Source: Bacteroidales bacterium (lineage in GTDB: Bacteria; Bacteroidota; Bacteroidia; Bacteroidales; UBA932). From it: a stretch of 64,000 bases of DNA. The stretch covers positions 62,001 through 126,000 of the forward strand of contig JAFYEZ010000037.1 of assembly GCA_017544005.1 (NCBI GenBank). The letters are read 5' to 3'. Below the pieces are notes generated by a model. That model was not told the DNA's origin and ran no database searches. It saw nothing but the letters and a program-made list of their open reading frames with translations. A program made the position numbers and the translations under genes. Shown in pieces: positions 53,115 to 63,900 of the stretch (positions are counted from its first letter, which is position 1; the number at the start of each line of letters is the position of its first letter).

Positions 53115-53142
53115 ACGATTATAAACGTAAAGAAACGTAACG
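53103..53142 (+). repeat. 10-bp-phased AAACG repeat before aspS
   Basis: AAACG begins at 53103, 53113, 53123 and 53133, exactly 10 bp apart, then TAACG and ATG at 53145. The second unit supplies the TAA stop (53112-53114) of the upstream gene. Seventeen bases are shared with 13611-13640. Confidence 0.85.
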
Positions 53143-53144
53143 AT

Positions 53145-54914
<1,770 letters not shown>

Positions 54915-54946
54915 AAACGCCTCCAGCGCACCCTCCTTGTTTATAA

Positions 54947-54966
54947 GTTGTTAATTATTTAACAAC
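54947..54966. promoter_or_regulatory. Perfect inverted repeat upstream of the fimbrial operon
   Basis: GTTGTTAATTATTTAACAAC: 8-bp arms, 4-bp centre, ending 15 bp before the -7 box at 54982. It covers the -33 region, so it could be an operator. AT-only centre and no T-tract make a terminator unlikely. Confidence 0.5.
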
Positions 54967-54981
54967 ATTGGCTCTTTTTTG

Positions 54982-54989
54982 TACCTTTG
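54982..54989 (+). promoter_or_regulatory. -7 box of the fimbrial operon
   Basis: TACCTTTG fits TAnnTTTG, 46 nt before the ATG at 55036. Confidence 0.5.
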
Positions 54990-55035
54990 CCCCGTCAAAC
55001 GACTATTTGGTTTTTCCATTTGAAACAAATAGCGT

Positions 55036-56433
55036 ATGAGAAAACGGGGTAAAATACTACTAACCAGTGCGCTGCTGGTTCTTTCGGCAGCTGCTTTTCC
55101 GCTTCGCGCGGAGACGGCCCGCGCCGTTCGCATCCCCGTTCACTTCCGTATCAACGAGATTCAATACGACCCTTCTTACGCCTCCAACCAGGCGGCGATG
55201 GATTCGGTGTTCCGTCTGATCGAGAGTATCGGGCTGGACCGGATCGAGGGAATTGAGGTAACCGGTTTTTCCTCTCCGGAAGGTGTCTTTGAGTATAACC
55301 GCAACGTCAGTCTCCACCGCGCCCGCAGCGTGGCGAAGATCTTGCGCGCCCGCTATGCGCCTATTGCTACGCGTGTGCGTGTGGACGCGGGCGGAGAAGC
55401 CTGGGAAGCCCTGCGCGAACGAATCGAGGCTGAGGTGCGGATCACCGCAGCTTCGCGCGATCGGATCCTGCGCATCCTGGATGATAAGACCATTTCCAAC
55501 GACACCCGTAAATGGCGGCTGGCCAACCGCTTGGGCAACGATCCGAAGGTAGGTCCGCTCTATCCCTGGATGCTTCGCAACCACCACCGCAAACTGCGCT
55601 ACGGCGTGGTGGTGATGGTCTATGAAAAGGCCCCCGAACAGCCGGATGTCCAGACGGAAGAAAAACCTGTTCCGACGCCCGAGACGGTGGTGGCGGAACC
55701 GCAACCTGTCAAATCGGATCCCCTCAAATCCCTGCCCGAAACCGTGGTCGGAGCCAGGGACTCAATTCCCGCTCCGGTCGAATCCTTTGCGATCTCGACC
55801 GGTACCATACCTTCCCTTGTTGAAGACGCTGTCGTAGAGCTTCCGGCCCGGACCATTCGCCCCGTTATCGGTCTGAGTACGAACCTGCTCTACGATGTTA
55901 CGTATATTCCCGGCTATGGCATGACCTCCATCCCGAGCCTCGGGCTGGAGTACTATCCGCTCGTGGGTCACTGGACCTACGGCGTGGATGTGGAGTGGCC
56001 CATGTGGAAACACTGGGACACCCACCGTTTCATGCAGATCCAGAATATCACCCTTTCCGGCCGCCGCTACTTCCGGCCGATGTTCCTCCGCTACGGTGGT
56101 CCGTATGTCGTGGGCAACCTGAACATGGCCCGCTACGGTATCGGCTTCAACAACAAGGGCTGGCAGGGTGAGGGAATCGGCCTCTCGGCAGGTGCGGGCT
56201 ACAAGTGGCTGCTGGGCAAGCGGTTCTACATTGATCTGGGCATCACGGTCGGCGCCTTCTATTCCGCCTACGACCCGTATGTCTATGAAGACAACGCGCT
56301 GGGCTGGTACTACTACGACTATGCCGGCAAGCCGGAGGATTTCGTGCCGCGCAACAACCGCTGGATCTGGGGTGGCCCGACCCGTATCTGGGCCTCCTTC
56401 GGAATCGATCTTTTTAACAGGAGGGTGAAGTGA
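55036..56433 (+). CDS. Fimbrial-locus protein with OmpA-like N-terminal part and DUF3575 barrel
   Basis: 465 aa, signal peptide ending LRAE. Residues ~35-125 resemble an OmpA-type periplasmic domain (VTGFSSPEG, then LHRARSVAKIL). A Pro/Glu/Thr linker spans ~200-270. Residues ~275-465 match DUF3575 (LSTNLLYD, LGLEYYPLVGHW, GAGYKWLLGKRFYIDLGITVGA, PTRIWASFGI), a family found in Bacteroidota fimbrial loci. I infer an outer-membrane component for anchoring or assembly. First gene of the operon; its stop overlaps the next start codon. Confidence 0.82.
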   Translation: MRKRGKILLTSALLVLSAAAFPLRAETARAVRIPVHFRINEIQYDPSYASNQAAMDSVFRLIESIGLDRIEGIEVTGFSSPEGVFEYNRNVSLHRARSVAKILRARYAPIATRVRVDAGGEAWEALRERIEAEVRITAASRDRILRILDDKTISNDTRKWRLANRLGNDPKVGPLYPWMLRNHHRKLRYGVVVMVYEKAPEQPDVQTEEKPVPTPETVVAEPQPVKSDPLKSLPETVVGARDSIPAPVESFAISTGTIPSLVEDAVVELPARTIRPVIGLSTNLLYDVTYIPGYGMTSIPSLGLEYYPLVGHWTYGVDVEWPMWKHWDTHRFMQIQNITLSGRRYFRPMFLRYGGPYVVGNLNMARYGIGFNNKGWQGEGIGLSAGAGYKWLLGKRFYIDLGITVGAFYSAYDPYVYEDNALGWYYYDYAGKPEDFVPRNNRWIWGGPTRIWASFGIDLFNRRVK

Positions 56434-57575
56434 TGAACGCATTGAAACGGATCTTCCTCCTCCCGCTGCTGGCGCTGACGGTCGTCTCCTGCACGATCGA
56501 TCCGCCGCTGCACCTGCGCGCCACTGCCGAGACCGAAATGGTCCTCGTGACCGACATCACCACCGACCTCTACTGGCAGGCAGACTGGGCAACGCAGTGG
56601 CAGTTCGGCTGGGCCGCCTCCGTGCTGGGCCCGGTGGGCTACACCATGCCGAAGTACGTCCGTATGCACGACTACACCCTCGGTGAGAATTATGAGCCCA
56701 TCCGCCACGACTTCTACAACTTCAACGGCACCTACGGCACCACCCACCTCTTCCTGGGCGTCCACAACCTCCTCTTCCACAACCTGGGCTCCGAGGTGGT
56801 CCTCTTCCGTTCGGAAACCGACCTCTCCGACCTCCACGCCTATACCCGCATCATTTCCAGCGGCTTGAAGAGCTCCACGCCGGTGATGACCGCCGCCCAG
56901 AAAGCGGCCGCCGCCACCCGTGCGGACGACATCCAGATTGAGGAACCCGTGGCCCTGGCGCCGGACGACCTCTTCACGGTCTACGACTACCACCGCGAAA
57001 TCACCGACAACCTGGACGACTACGAATTCATAGACGGCAAATACGTCCTCAAGATCCAGGGCGACCTGACCCCGGTGACTTTCATCTACCTGGTGCAGAT
57101 CAAGCTGCTCAACAACCTCGGGCGCGTGATCGGCAGCGCCGGCGGTCTGGCCCTGACCGGCATGGCGGACGATGTCAACCTGCCGCAGCGGATGAACAGC
57201 ACCTCTACGGTCAGCGTCCCGACGGATCTCTATATCAACCCGGCCGACAACCCCGACCTGTTGGGTGCACGCGTGATGACCTTCGGCATTCCGGGCTGCT
57301 GCCCGACCGATCCCGCCAGCGTGGCGGCCGCACCCTCCGGCAAGCACTATGTGGTGGCAAGCATCAGCTTCGCCACCGGCAAGTATAAGAATATCAGTAT
57401 CGATGTCACGGACCAGGTCCGCGCCCTCCCGATGGGTGGCGTCATTACCCTGGAGGTTGACGTCAACGACTTTCCGCCTGAAGATATCGACCCGCCCATC
57501 AGCGGTGGCGGCGGTTTCGACGCCCTTGTCTCCGGATGGGGCGATATCACGGGTGGCATAACAATTGGAAACTAA
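56433..57575 (+). CDS. Fimbrial-locus lipoprotein, DUF5119-like
   Basis: 380 aa from the ATG at 56433 (overlapping TGATG), with AGGAGGG at 56419-56425. Lipobox Cys20 (VVSC). Beta-rich protein ending in a Gly-rich tail (DPPISGGGGFD). Pattern and position suit the DUF5119 family of Mfa/Fim loci, but I am not certain of the family. Probably an accessory or anchoring surface lipoprotein acting with the fimbrillins. Confidence 0.6.
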   Translation: MNALKRIFLLPLLALTVVSCTIDPPLHLRATAETEMVLVTDITTDLYWQADWATQWQFGWAASVLGPVGYTMPKYVRMHDYTLGENYEPIRHDFYNFNGTYGTTHLFLGVHNLLFHNLGSEVVLFRSETDLSDLHAYTRIISSGLKSSTPVMTAAQKAAAATRADDIQIEEPVALAPDDLFTVYDYHREITDNLDDYEFIDGKYVLKIQGDLTPVTFIYLVQIKLLNNLGRVIGSAGGLALTGMADDVNLPQRMNSTSTVSVPTDLYINPADNPDLLGARVMTFGIPGCCPTDPASVAAAPSGKHYVVASISFATGKYKNISIDVTDQVRALPMGGVITLEVDVNDFPPEDIDPPISGGGGFDALVSGWGDITGGITIGN

Positions 57576-57618
57576 TTTTTTAATCAACTTATTTATTCAC
57601 TTTTCAAAACCAATGCGT

Positions 57619-58749
57619 ATGAAAAAATTTCTGATCCTCGCTGCTACGGTTGCCCTGAGCGCAGCCTGCAGCCACAACTACGAGGTGACCCCCGTCGTGA
57701 AAGACGCCGGTCAGATCGCTTTCGGTTCCTGGGCAGACAACCTGACCCGCGCCGAGGCCCGCGTACAGGGCACCAACGACTGGCTCGCTGGTGACACCTT
57801 TGCTGTTTATGGTGCTAAGACCGACACCGATCCGGATCCGGATGTGACCACCACCGTTTTCGACGATGTCGTCGTCACCGCTTCCGGCAGCCCCGTTACC
57901 TGGGACTATGAGAATCACCGTTTCTGGGATTTGAACTGCGAAAGCTACACCTTCTATGCCATCTCCCCCTCTGCAGTGGGAACGGCAGCTACCGTAACGC
58001 CTGCTACGGGTGAAATCACGAGCGCTTCCATCACCTTCGCCGGCAATGACAACGACATCCTCGTTGCAGACAAGAAGGTGGTTCTCAAGGGTAGCGAACC
58101 GTATTTCAATAACTTTGGTACTGTTCCGTTGACTTTCAACCACATCGCTTCCCTCTTCGACCTCATCGTCAAGAAGACCAACACGATCACCGCAACGGTC
58201 GCTGTCACTGCGGTTAGTCTCACCAACATGGATGCAACGGGTACCTTCTCAGTCAGCGATGCATACAATTCCACCGCTTACAACGGGGCATCCGGACTTG
58301 CTCCGGTCGTGACCTGGAACGTTCCCACTCCGGCTACCGGTACCTATACCAACGCCAGCGGCGTGGGCGGAACGGTGACACTCCCGACCGACGTTACGGG
58401 TGTGGCAACCATCGATGACAGCACCAAAGCAGCTGGCGACACCCTGATCAGAAAACTTGTGATCATGCCGCAGACACTCCGCAACGATGCCAATGTCCAG
58501 ACGCTGAACATCACCTACACCATCCAGCCGACCGGCGGTGACCTGACGACAAACACGGTCGCCATCCCGCTCTACGACTTCGACATCAGCCACGACACGG
58601 CCAACGACGGCACTGCTGTTGACACCCACAAGTTCCTGACCGGTAAGCATTATACCTTCTACGTCACCCTCGACGCACACGCGATCATGTTTACCGCCAC
58701 CATCAACGACTGGACGGCACAGCCGGGTTACTACTACCTGATGAACTAA
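57619..58749 (+). CDS. Fimbrillin-family lipoprotein, subunit 1
   Basis: 376 aa from the ATG at 57619; an ATG two codons earlier is possible. Lipobox Cys17 (LSAACS) as in FimA/Mfa1-type precursors, which are lipidated, then cleaved by an Arg-gingipain-like protease before strand exchange. An Arg lies at residue 44 (NLTRAE), a possible cleavage site. Fimbrillin pattern: WLAGDTFAVYG, HRFWDLNCESYTFYAISP, PLTFNHIASLFDLIV. Likely shaft subunit. 43 nt after the previous gene. Confidence 0.85.
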   Translation: MKKFLILAATVALSAACSHNYEVTPVVKDAGQIAFGSWADNLTRAEARVQGTNDWLAGDTFAVYGAKTDTDPDPDVTTTVFDDVVVTASGSPVTWDYENHRFWDLNCESYTFYAISPSAVGTAATVTPATGEITSASITFAGNDNDILVADKKVVLKGSEPYFNNFGTVPLTFNHIASLFDLIVKKTNTITATVAVTAVSLTNMDATGTFSVSDAYNSTAYNGASGLAPVVTWNVPTPATGTYTNASGVGGTVTLPTDVTGVATIDDSTKAAGDTLIRKLVIMPQTLRNDANVQTLNITYTIQPTGGDLTTNTVAIPLYDFDISHDTANDGTAVDTHKFLTGKHYTFYVTLDAHAIMFTATINDWTAQPGYYYLMN

Positions 58750-58767
58750 CCCATTGGCTTTCATCCA

Positions 58768-59826
58768 ATGAAAAACGTCATCATACGCATCGCGGCAATC
58801 TTCGCCGGAGCAGTCCTGGTTACGGGCTGCTTCGGCGAGATCGGCCCGAGGCCTGCGCCTGCCGCTTCGCCGATCCGGTTCGAAGCGGGGACCTCGCCGC
58901 TGCTGCAGGATGACGACACGCGGGTAACCCCGCTCCATCCGGCCTATTTCGAGGCAACCGATGATTTTTCAGTCTTCTCGCTGTACAACAACCAGGAAGC
59001 AGATCCGGTTTTTGACGGAGCTGTCATCACGTATAATGGCACAGCGTGGAACTACGCCAATCTCTCCGAGGCCAAGGACTGGGCCTGGAACCAGAATGAA
59101 GACCGCTACGACTTCGTCGCCGTTTCTCCCGCCTCGGCGGGCGCTACCCGACTGGTGGGCGCACCGGGCCGTCTGACCGTCACGGCCGATTACGACCTCA
59201 CGGCGGACGGCCACGACCTGATGGCGGCCGCCTATTCCCGTACAGGGGAATCGGGCCTGGTGATTAGAACCGCTCCGGTCCCGATGACCTTCAAGCACAT
59301 GCTGTCTGCGGTGCGCGTGGATTTCCACAACATTTCCGGTGAAGGAAACTTTACCGTAAACAGCTACTGCTTTAAGAATATCGTCAACCGGTCCACCCTG
59401 AAGGCCACCCTGACCTCCGCCAGCAAAGAGAGTTTCGTTTGGATCAACTCCGAATCGAGCACGGCGGCGGTACGTCAGGAGAATCCCGCTGCGGGAGCGC
59501 ACAATCCGGTCGCTCCCGGCGACTCGCTGATTGGGGCCGGGTTCAACCTGGTGATTCCGCAGCGACTGGACGCAGGGGTAAATCTTCCCGCCCTCGAAAT
59601 AACCTACACACCCGCTTCCACCGGAGTTCCGGTGACACCGCCGCTGATCCCGCTTGAGGAGATTCTGCGCTTTGCGGACGATCAGCCGATTCTCGAGTGG
59701 AACATGGGCGTTGCTTACGTTTATAAAGTATTTATCCGGCTCGACGGCGGCGTTGAAGTCCGCGTCGTGACCACAGAGTGGGATGAGGTGGTCTATGAAA
59801 CGCCGGGTATTATGATTCCCGCTTAA
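58768..59826 (+). CDS. Fimbrillin-family lipoprotein, subunit 2
   Basis: 352 aa. Lipobox Cys21 (VTGC). Fimbrillin pattern: DFSVFSLYNNQ, RYDFVAVSPASAG, VPMTFKHMLSAVRVDF, AGFNLVIPQRLD, ending with VRVVTTEWDEV. Paralogue of subunit 1, more diverged at the N terminus. Could be a second shaft or an adaptor subunit. 18 nt downstream of subunit 1. Confidence 0.83.
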   Translation: MKNVIIRIAAIFAGAVLVTGCFGEIGPRPAPAASPIRFEAGTSPLLQDDDTRVTPLHPAYFEATDDFSVFSLYNNQEADPVFDGAVITYNGTAWNYANLSEAKDWAWNQNEDRYDFVAVSPASAGATRLVGAPGRLTVTADYDLTADGHDLMAAAYSRTGESGLVIRTAPVPMTFKHMLSAVRVDFHNISGEGNFTVNSYCFKNIVNRSTLKATLTSASKESFVWINSESSTAAVRQENPAAGAHNPVAPGDSLIGAGFNLVIPQRLDAGVNLPALEITYTPASTGVPVTPPLIPLEEILRFADDQPILEWNMGVAYVYKVFIRLDGGVEVRVVTTEWDEVVYETPGIMIPA

Positions 59827-59841
59827 TTCTTCGGCACAGGA

Positions 59842-60918
59842 ATGAAGATAATAAGCTGCATAAAAGGATTTGCGACACTGCTGCTGCTCGCGTTCTGCTG
59901 CTCCTGCATCCCGCAGGAGGGACCGCAGGGTACGGGCGACGTTTCGCTGGTCTTCAGTGCAGCTTCCCTGACCCGCGCCGAAGTACCGGGCGACGGCACG
60001 GCGGCCGACGGCGGCGGAATAGCCCGCCGCACTGACGACGCCACCCTGCCCGATCTGTGGATCTTCCTCGTCAACAACAGCACCGAAGCTGTGGCAGCCC
60101 GCTATCCGGGCGCAGCCGCAACGGACGGCGAGTTGCATCCGGATTTTACCGCCCTGCGCGACACCGTCTCGTTCCAGGGCCTCGAAGCCGGAGAATACAC
60201 CGTTTATGCCTTTGCCAACACAGAAGGCCTCGCGCTGGCGGGTTCGCCCGATTTGAGCACCATCGATTCCAAGACCGCACTAGACGGCCTGCTCTTTGCG
60301 ACGCTGGCCGGAGATGCGGCCATTTCGCTTGGCAACAGCCGGCTTCCGCTGGCGGCCACGGCACCGCTGACGGTTACCGCAAACCACAACGGTACGGCCA
60401 ATGTAGAGCTGCTTCGCTGCCTGGCCAAGATCACGGTGGAACTCATCAACCAGACGGAGGAAACCCTCAGTATGCCGGAGAATTCCGGCGATCCGGGATT
60501 GAGTTTAACCCTGCACAACATCAATCCGAACCAGGGTTACGTGTTTGCGAACGACCCGGACATTCCTTCGGGTGCCTATACGCCGGGAACCCCGCCTACG
60601 AGCCGCAGTCTCGCCATTACGGAGAATCCCAGCATCGTCGCGAAGGATACCCTGAAACTCACCCGGTTTGTCTTCCCGAGCGACACCCTGCGCTGCGGCG
60701 CCTATACGGTGGATGTCTCGTTCTACCTCGCAGCGGACGACGCAACGTATTCCTACGCGGGCCTGCCGATCCTGGACTACCGCGCCCGGAATCTTACGTT
60801 CCTCAAGCGCAACCAACATCTGCGTCTTCAGATCCGAATCAGCCGCGAGCGGCGCGTCTCCTTCAACTTCCGGGTGGAAGAATGGGACGAAAAAACAGAA
60901 TACATCACATTTGAATAA
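59842..60918 (+). CDS. FimB/Mfa2-family fimbrial anchor-like lipoprotein
   Basis: 358 aa. Lipobox Cys22 (CCSC). Beta-sandwich pattern of FimB/Mfa2 anchors: DLWIFLVNNS, FQGLEAGEYTVYAFANTEGL, ELLRCLAKITVELI, and RNQHLRLQIRIS-type end with FRVEEWDE. Such proteins hold the fimbria in the outer membrane or limit its length. TAATG overlaps the next gene's first ATG. Confidence 0.75.
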   Translation: MKIISCIKGFATLLLLAFCCSCIPQEGPQGTGDVSLVFSAASLTRAEVPGDGTAADGGGIARRTDDATLPDLWIFLVNNSTEAVAARYPGAAATDGELHPDFTALRDTVSFQGLEAGEYTVYAFANTEGLALAGSPDLSTIDSKTALDGLLFATLAGDAAISLGNSRLPLAATAPLTVTANHNGTANVELLRCLAKITVELINQTEETLSMPENSGDPGLSLTLHNINPNQGYVFANDPDIPSGAYTPGTPPTSRSLAITENPSIVAKDTLKLTRFVFPSDTLRCGAYTVDVSFYLAADDATYSYAGLPILDYRARNLTFLKRNQHLRLQIRISRERRVSFNFRVEEWDEKTEYITFE

Positions 60919-60923
60919 TGCCC

Positions 60924-63900
60924 ATGAAAAGAATCGTTCCTCTGTTGATCCTCTCCGCACTGCTGCTTCTGAGCGGCTGTCGCCACGAAGACTGGGGCCG
61001 AATTTCTCCGGTTCCGGACGGGACTCCCATCACGATGCGCCTTGAATTCGGGGCGCCGGCGATTCCAGTTGTTGAGATGGGCACGCGTGCGGAAGCGACG
61101 GAAGTGGACGAATCGCATGTGCACGATCTTTATGTGATGATTTTCAACCCGGATGCAGACAGTTCGAAACTCTATGGCCGCTACTTCAGCTACGAGCACC
61201 AGGTCACCAAGAGAGAACTGGACGATGCGGAGCGGGAATGCTGGTTTGTGGAGAATCAGACCATCCCCGGCGCCCCCAATCCGGTGGCCCAGACGCGCGG
61301 TGCGGTGAAGATATCCACCGCCGCCAAAGAGAATGCCGTGGTCATTGTGCTGGCCAACATCTCCAACACCCTGACGCTGCTCGATGGGGAGGAACCCATC
61401 GAGCGTCTGAACGCGATTCGGACACTGGAAGAGCTCAAGAGCGTCAAGGTACAACTCTCGCAGGATGTAGTGACCCGCAAGGATTACTTCCTGATGATGA
61501 GCGTCAAACGCGGCGTCAATACGGGCGAAATGCGCTGGAACCAGGCGTCGCCCAACGAGACCCAGTACAATGATGCCTACCGCATGGATCTCAAGCGGAT
61601 GGACGCCAAGGTGAAGTTCCGCATTAAGGCCAACACTTATAACATCTCCAAGATTACCCCGCGTTTCTGGCAGGTCTGCAAGGCACCGACGGGGTGTTAT
61701 CTGTTCGATGTTGAAAACGGAGGCCCGGATGTCAATGCCGATCAGACGGCATTCAACTACTTCGACACCGAGGAAACCTATTTCGACGGCACTTGGACCG
61801 ATCCTGGAACCGGCGATGTCTATCAGGAGTTTACCTTCTACATGCTTGAGAACACGCTGCGGCCGATCCGCAGCGCCGACCAGTACAGCCGCCGGGAGGA
61901 GCAGGTCAAGGAAGAAGATGCCAGTCGTCCTGGCTACGTGAAGAACGGAGCCTGGAAGTATGCAAACGCAAATTCGACTTACGTCCGCTTCGACGTAATC
62001 CTGACCCTGAACAAGGAGGCCATTCTGGCACTCGATCCGGATGCCAACCAGGCCATGACCACCGATGTGGCCTTTGTCGTGCACCTGGGCGACTTTGTCC
62101 ACTCGAACCGGAATGATGAAGTCGGAACGACGCGTTTCGACGATTACAATACCCTGCGGGGTACCTGTTACACGTATAACGTAACCATCGTCAACTCCAC
62201 AAGTATTCATACGGAAGTGGAGTTGGGTACGGAAATCGATCCGGCACAGGAGGGATTCCTGTTGCTGATTAAAGACGGCGTCATCAACTGCGACGCCCAT
62301 TACGAATACCGGAGCATGGTCTTCAATTTCCGTCCGGGTCTCAACCCGAACGTTTTCTCCTGGTATGTGAAGACCCCCTTCGGCGAAGGCGGCGCCTCTC
62401 CGCAGGAAGTCGATGCGGCAAATGGAGTCTATTACTATCCCCCGACCTCGGGCATTTATGACTACAAGTGGGTGCTCTTTGCGCTCAACAGGGATGCCGA
62501 AAGCGGAGAAGACAACTACCAGGCCGGCAAGCGGATTTATTCCAAGAACCGCCGTGCCTTCCCGGGCACAGGTGCCTACCGTCCGGGCTGGAAACTGGGC
62601 GCAGGCGCCGCTGCGGCCGACAGCGCGGCGACCCGTCCTGAACTGCTGGATATCAGCCAGCTGATCAGTTTCATCTTCTACGAACAGGCCAAAGAGACGA
62701 ATACGCCCGGCAGCAGCCTCTTCGACCAATCGGATTCCTGCCAGATCCGCCTGACTGCCTACGTCAACGAGTATTATTACGAAACCCATCCGGAAACCGG
62801 GGAGGTAGACAAGGAACTCTGGCGCAAGTTTGTGAACGCCAAGCCGCGCGAGATGCACATCCTCTCCGATACCAAGACCAGTCTCGACCAGAAGAGTGAC
62901 GTCATCACGTCCAGCCAGTCCATCATTCAGCAGTCCATCCAGACCATTTACAATGTGTACGACCATGAGCTCTCCTCCATCTGGGGTACCGAACATAAGG
63001 ATGAGATGCGTGAGCTGGCGGGCGAATATGGCTGGGGTTTCGGAACTCCCGAGGCGACGGGTAATGATAAAGAGAATGGCCGTCAGAATACGGCCAAAAT
63101 GTGGGGAGCCAACGGTTCCCGCCCGGATTGGAGCGATTATGTCAACTATGAGGTTGACAACGATATGCCCGAATTGCGCGGAGACAACGGCCACCAGGCG
63201 ATGGCCTTCTCCTGTATGACGCGTAACCGCGACAATAACGGAAACGGAAAGATTGATCCTGAGGAGGTACGCTGGTATCTGGCGTCTATCAACCAGCTGA
63301 TCGGCATGTATATCGGCGGCGACGCCCTCTCCCAGACCGCCCGGCTTTATCAGCCGTTCCAAGGTCAGTGGCGTGCGCATATCGTTTCCAGTACTTACCC
63401 GAACGTGCTGACTTCCGAAGAGGGAATCGCCTACTATAATATGACCGATAACTGGATGAATTACAAGGACTCCTCCTCGACGGGCGGTCCGACTATAGAT
63501 GAGCAGCGGAACCGGGTTCGTTCCGTCCGGTGTATTCGCAATATTGGAACCTACGAGCAAACCGGCGTGCGGAGGGATATCAGTGAAGCTCCGCTCAGCC
63601 AGATTCCTGACCGGTATTTTACGGTCGACACGACAGGCACGGGAGATTCCGCATACTATACATTCCGCTTCAACCGTCTGGATCCCAAAGCGCTGCGTCC
63701 GCTTACCCAGGGCGAACTCCCTTATCACAACGAGCGCTCCACCCACAATCGCATGTATCTCGAGATGATTACGCAGAGCAAAGATCAGGCGATTTCCGTC
63801 CCGGCGGACAAGCAGATGAAAGATATCAACCCTGAGATTACAAGTGCGGGAGTGAACCCCTATTGTCCTCCGGGCTACAGGGTTCCCAATCAGGTTGAGA

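Noticed and set aside
54947..55035. Invertible (phase-variable) promoter at the fimbrial locus
   Set aside because: Only one inverted repeat is present; no second distant copy flanks the promoter and no recombinase gene is nearby.
60828..63746. A 972-codon open frame on the minus strand, and similarly long antisense frames at 37737-39512 and 41110-42768
   Set aside because: Each lies opposite a well-supported gene with conserved motifs, and codon bias in GC-rich DNA keeps the antisense frame open; none has recognisable domains.
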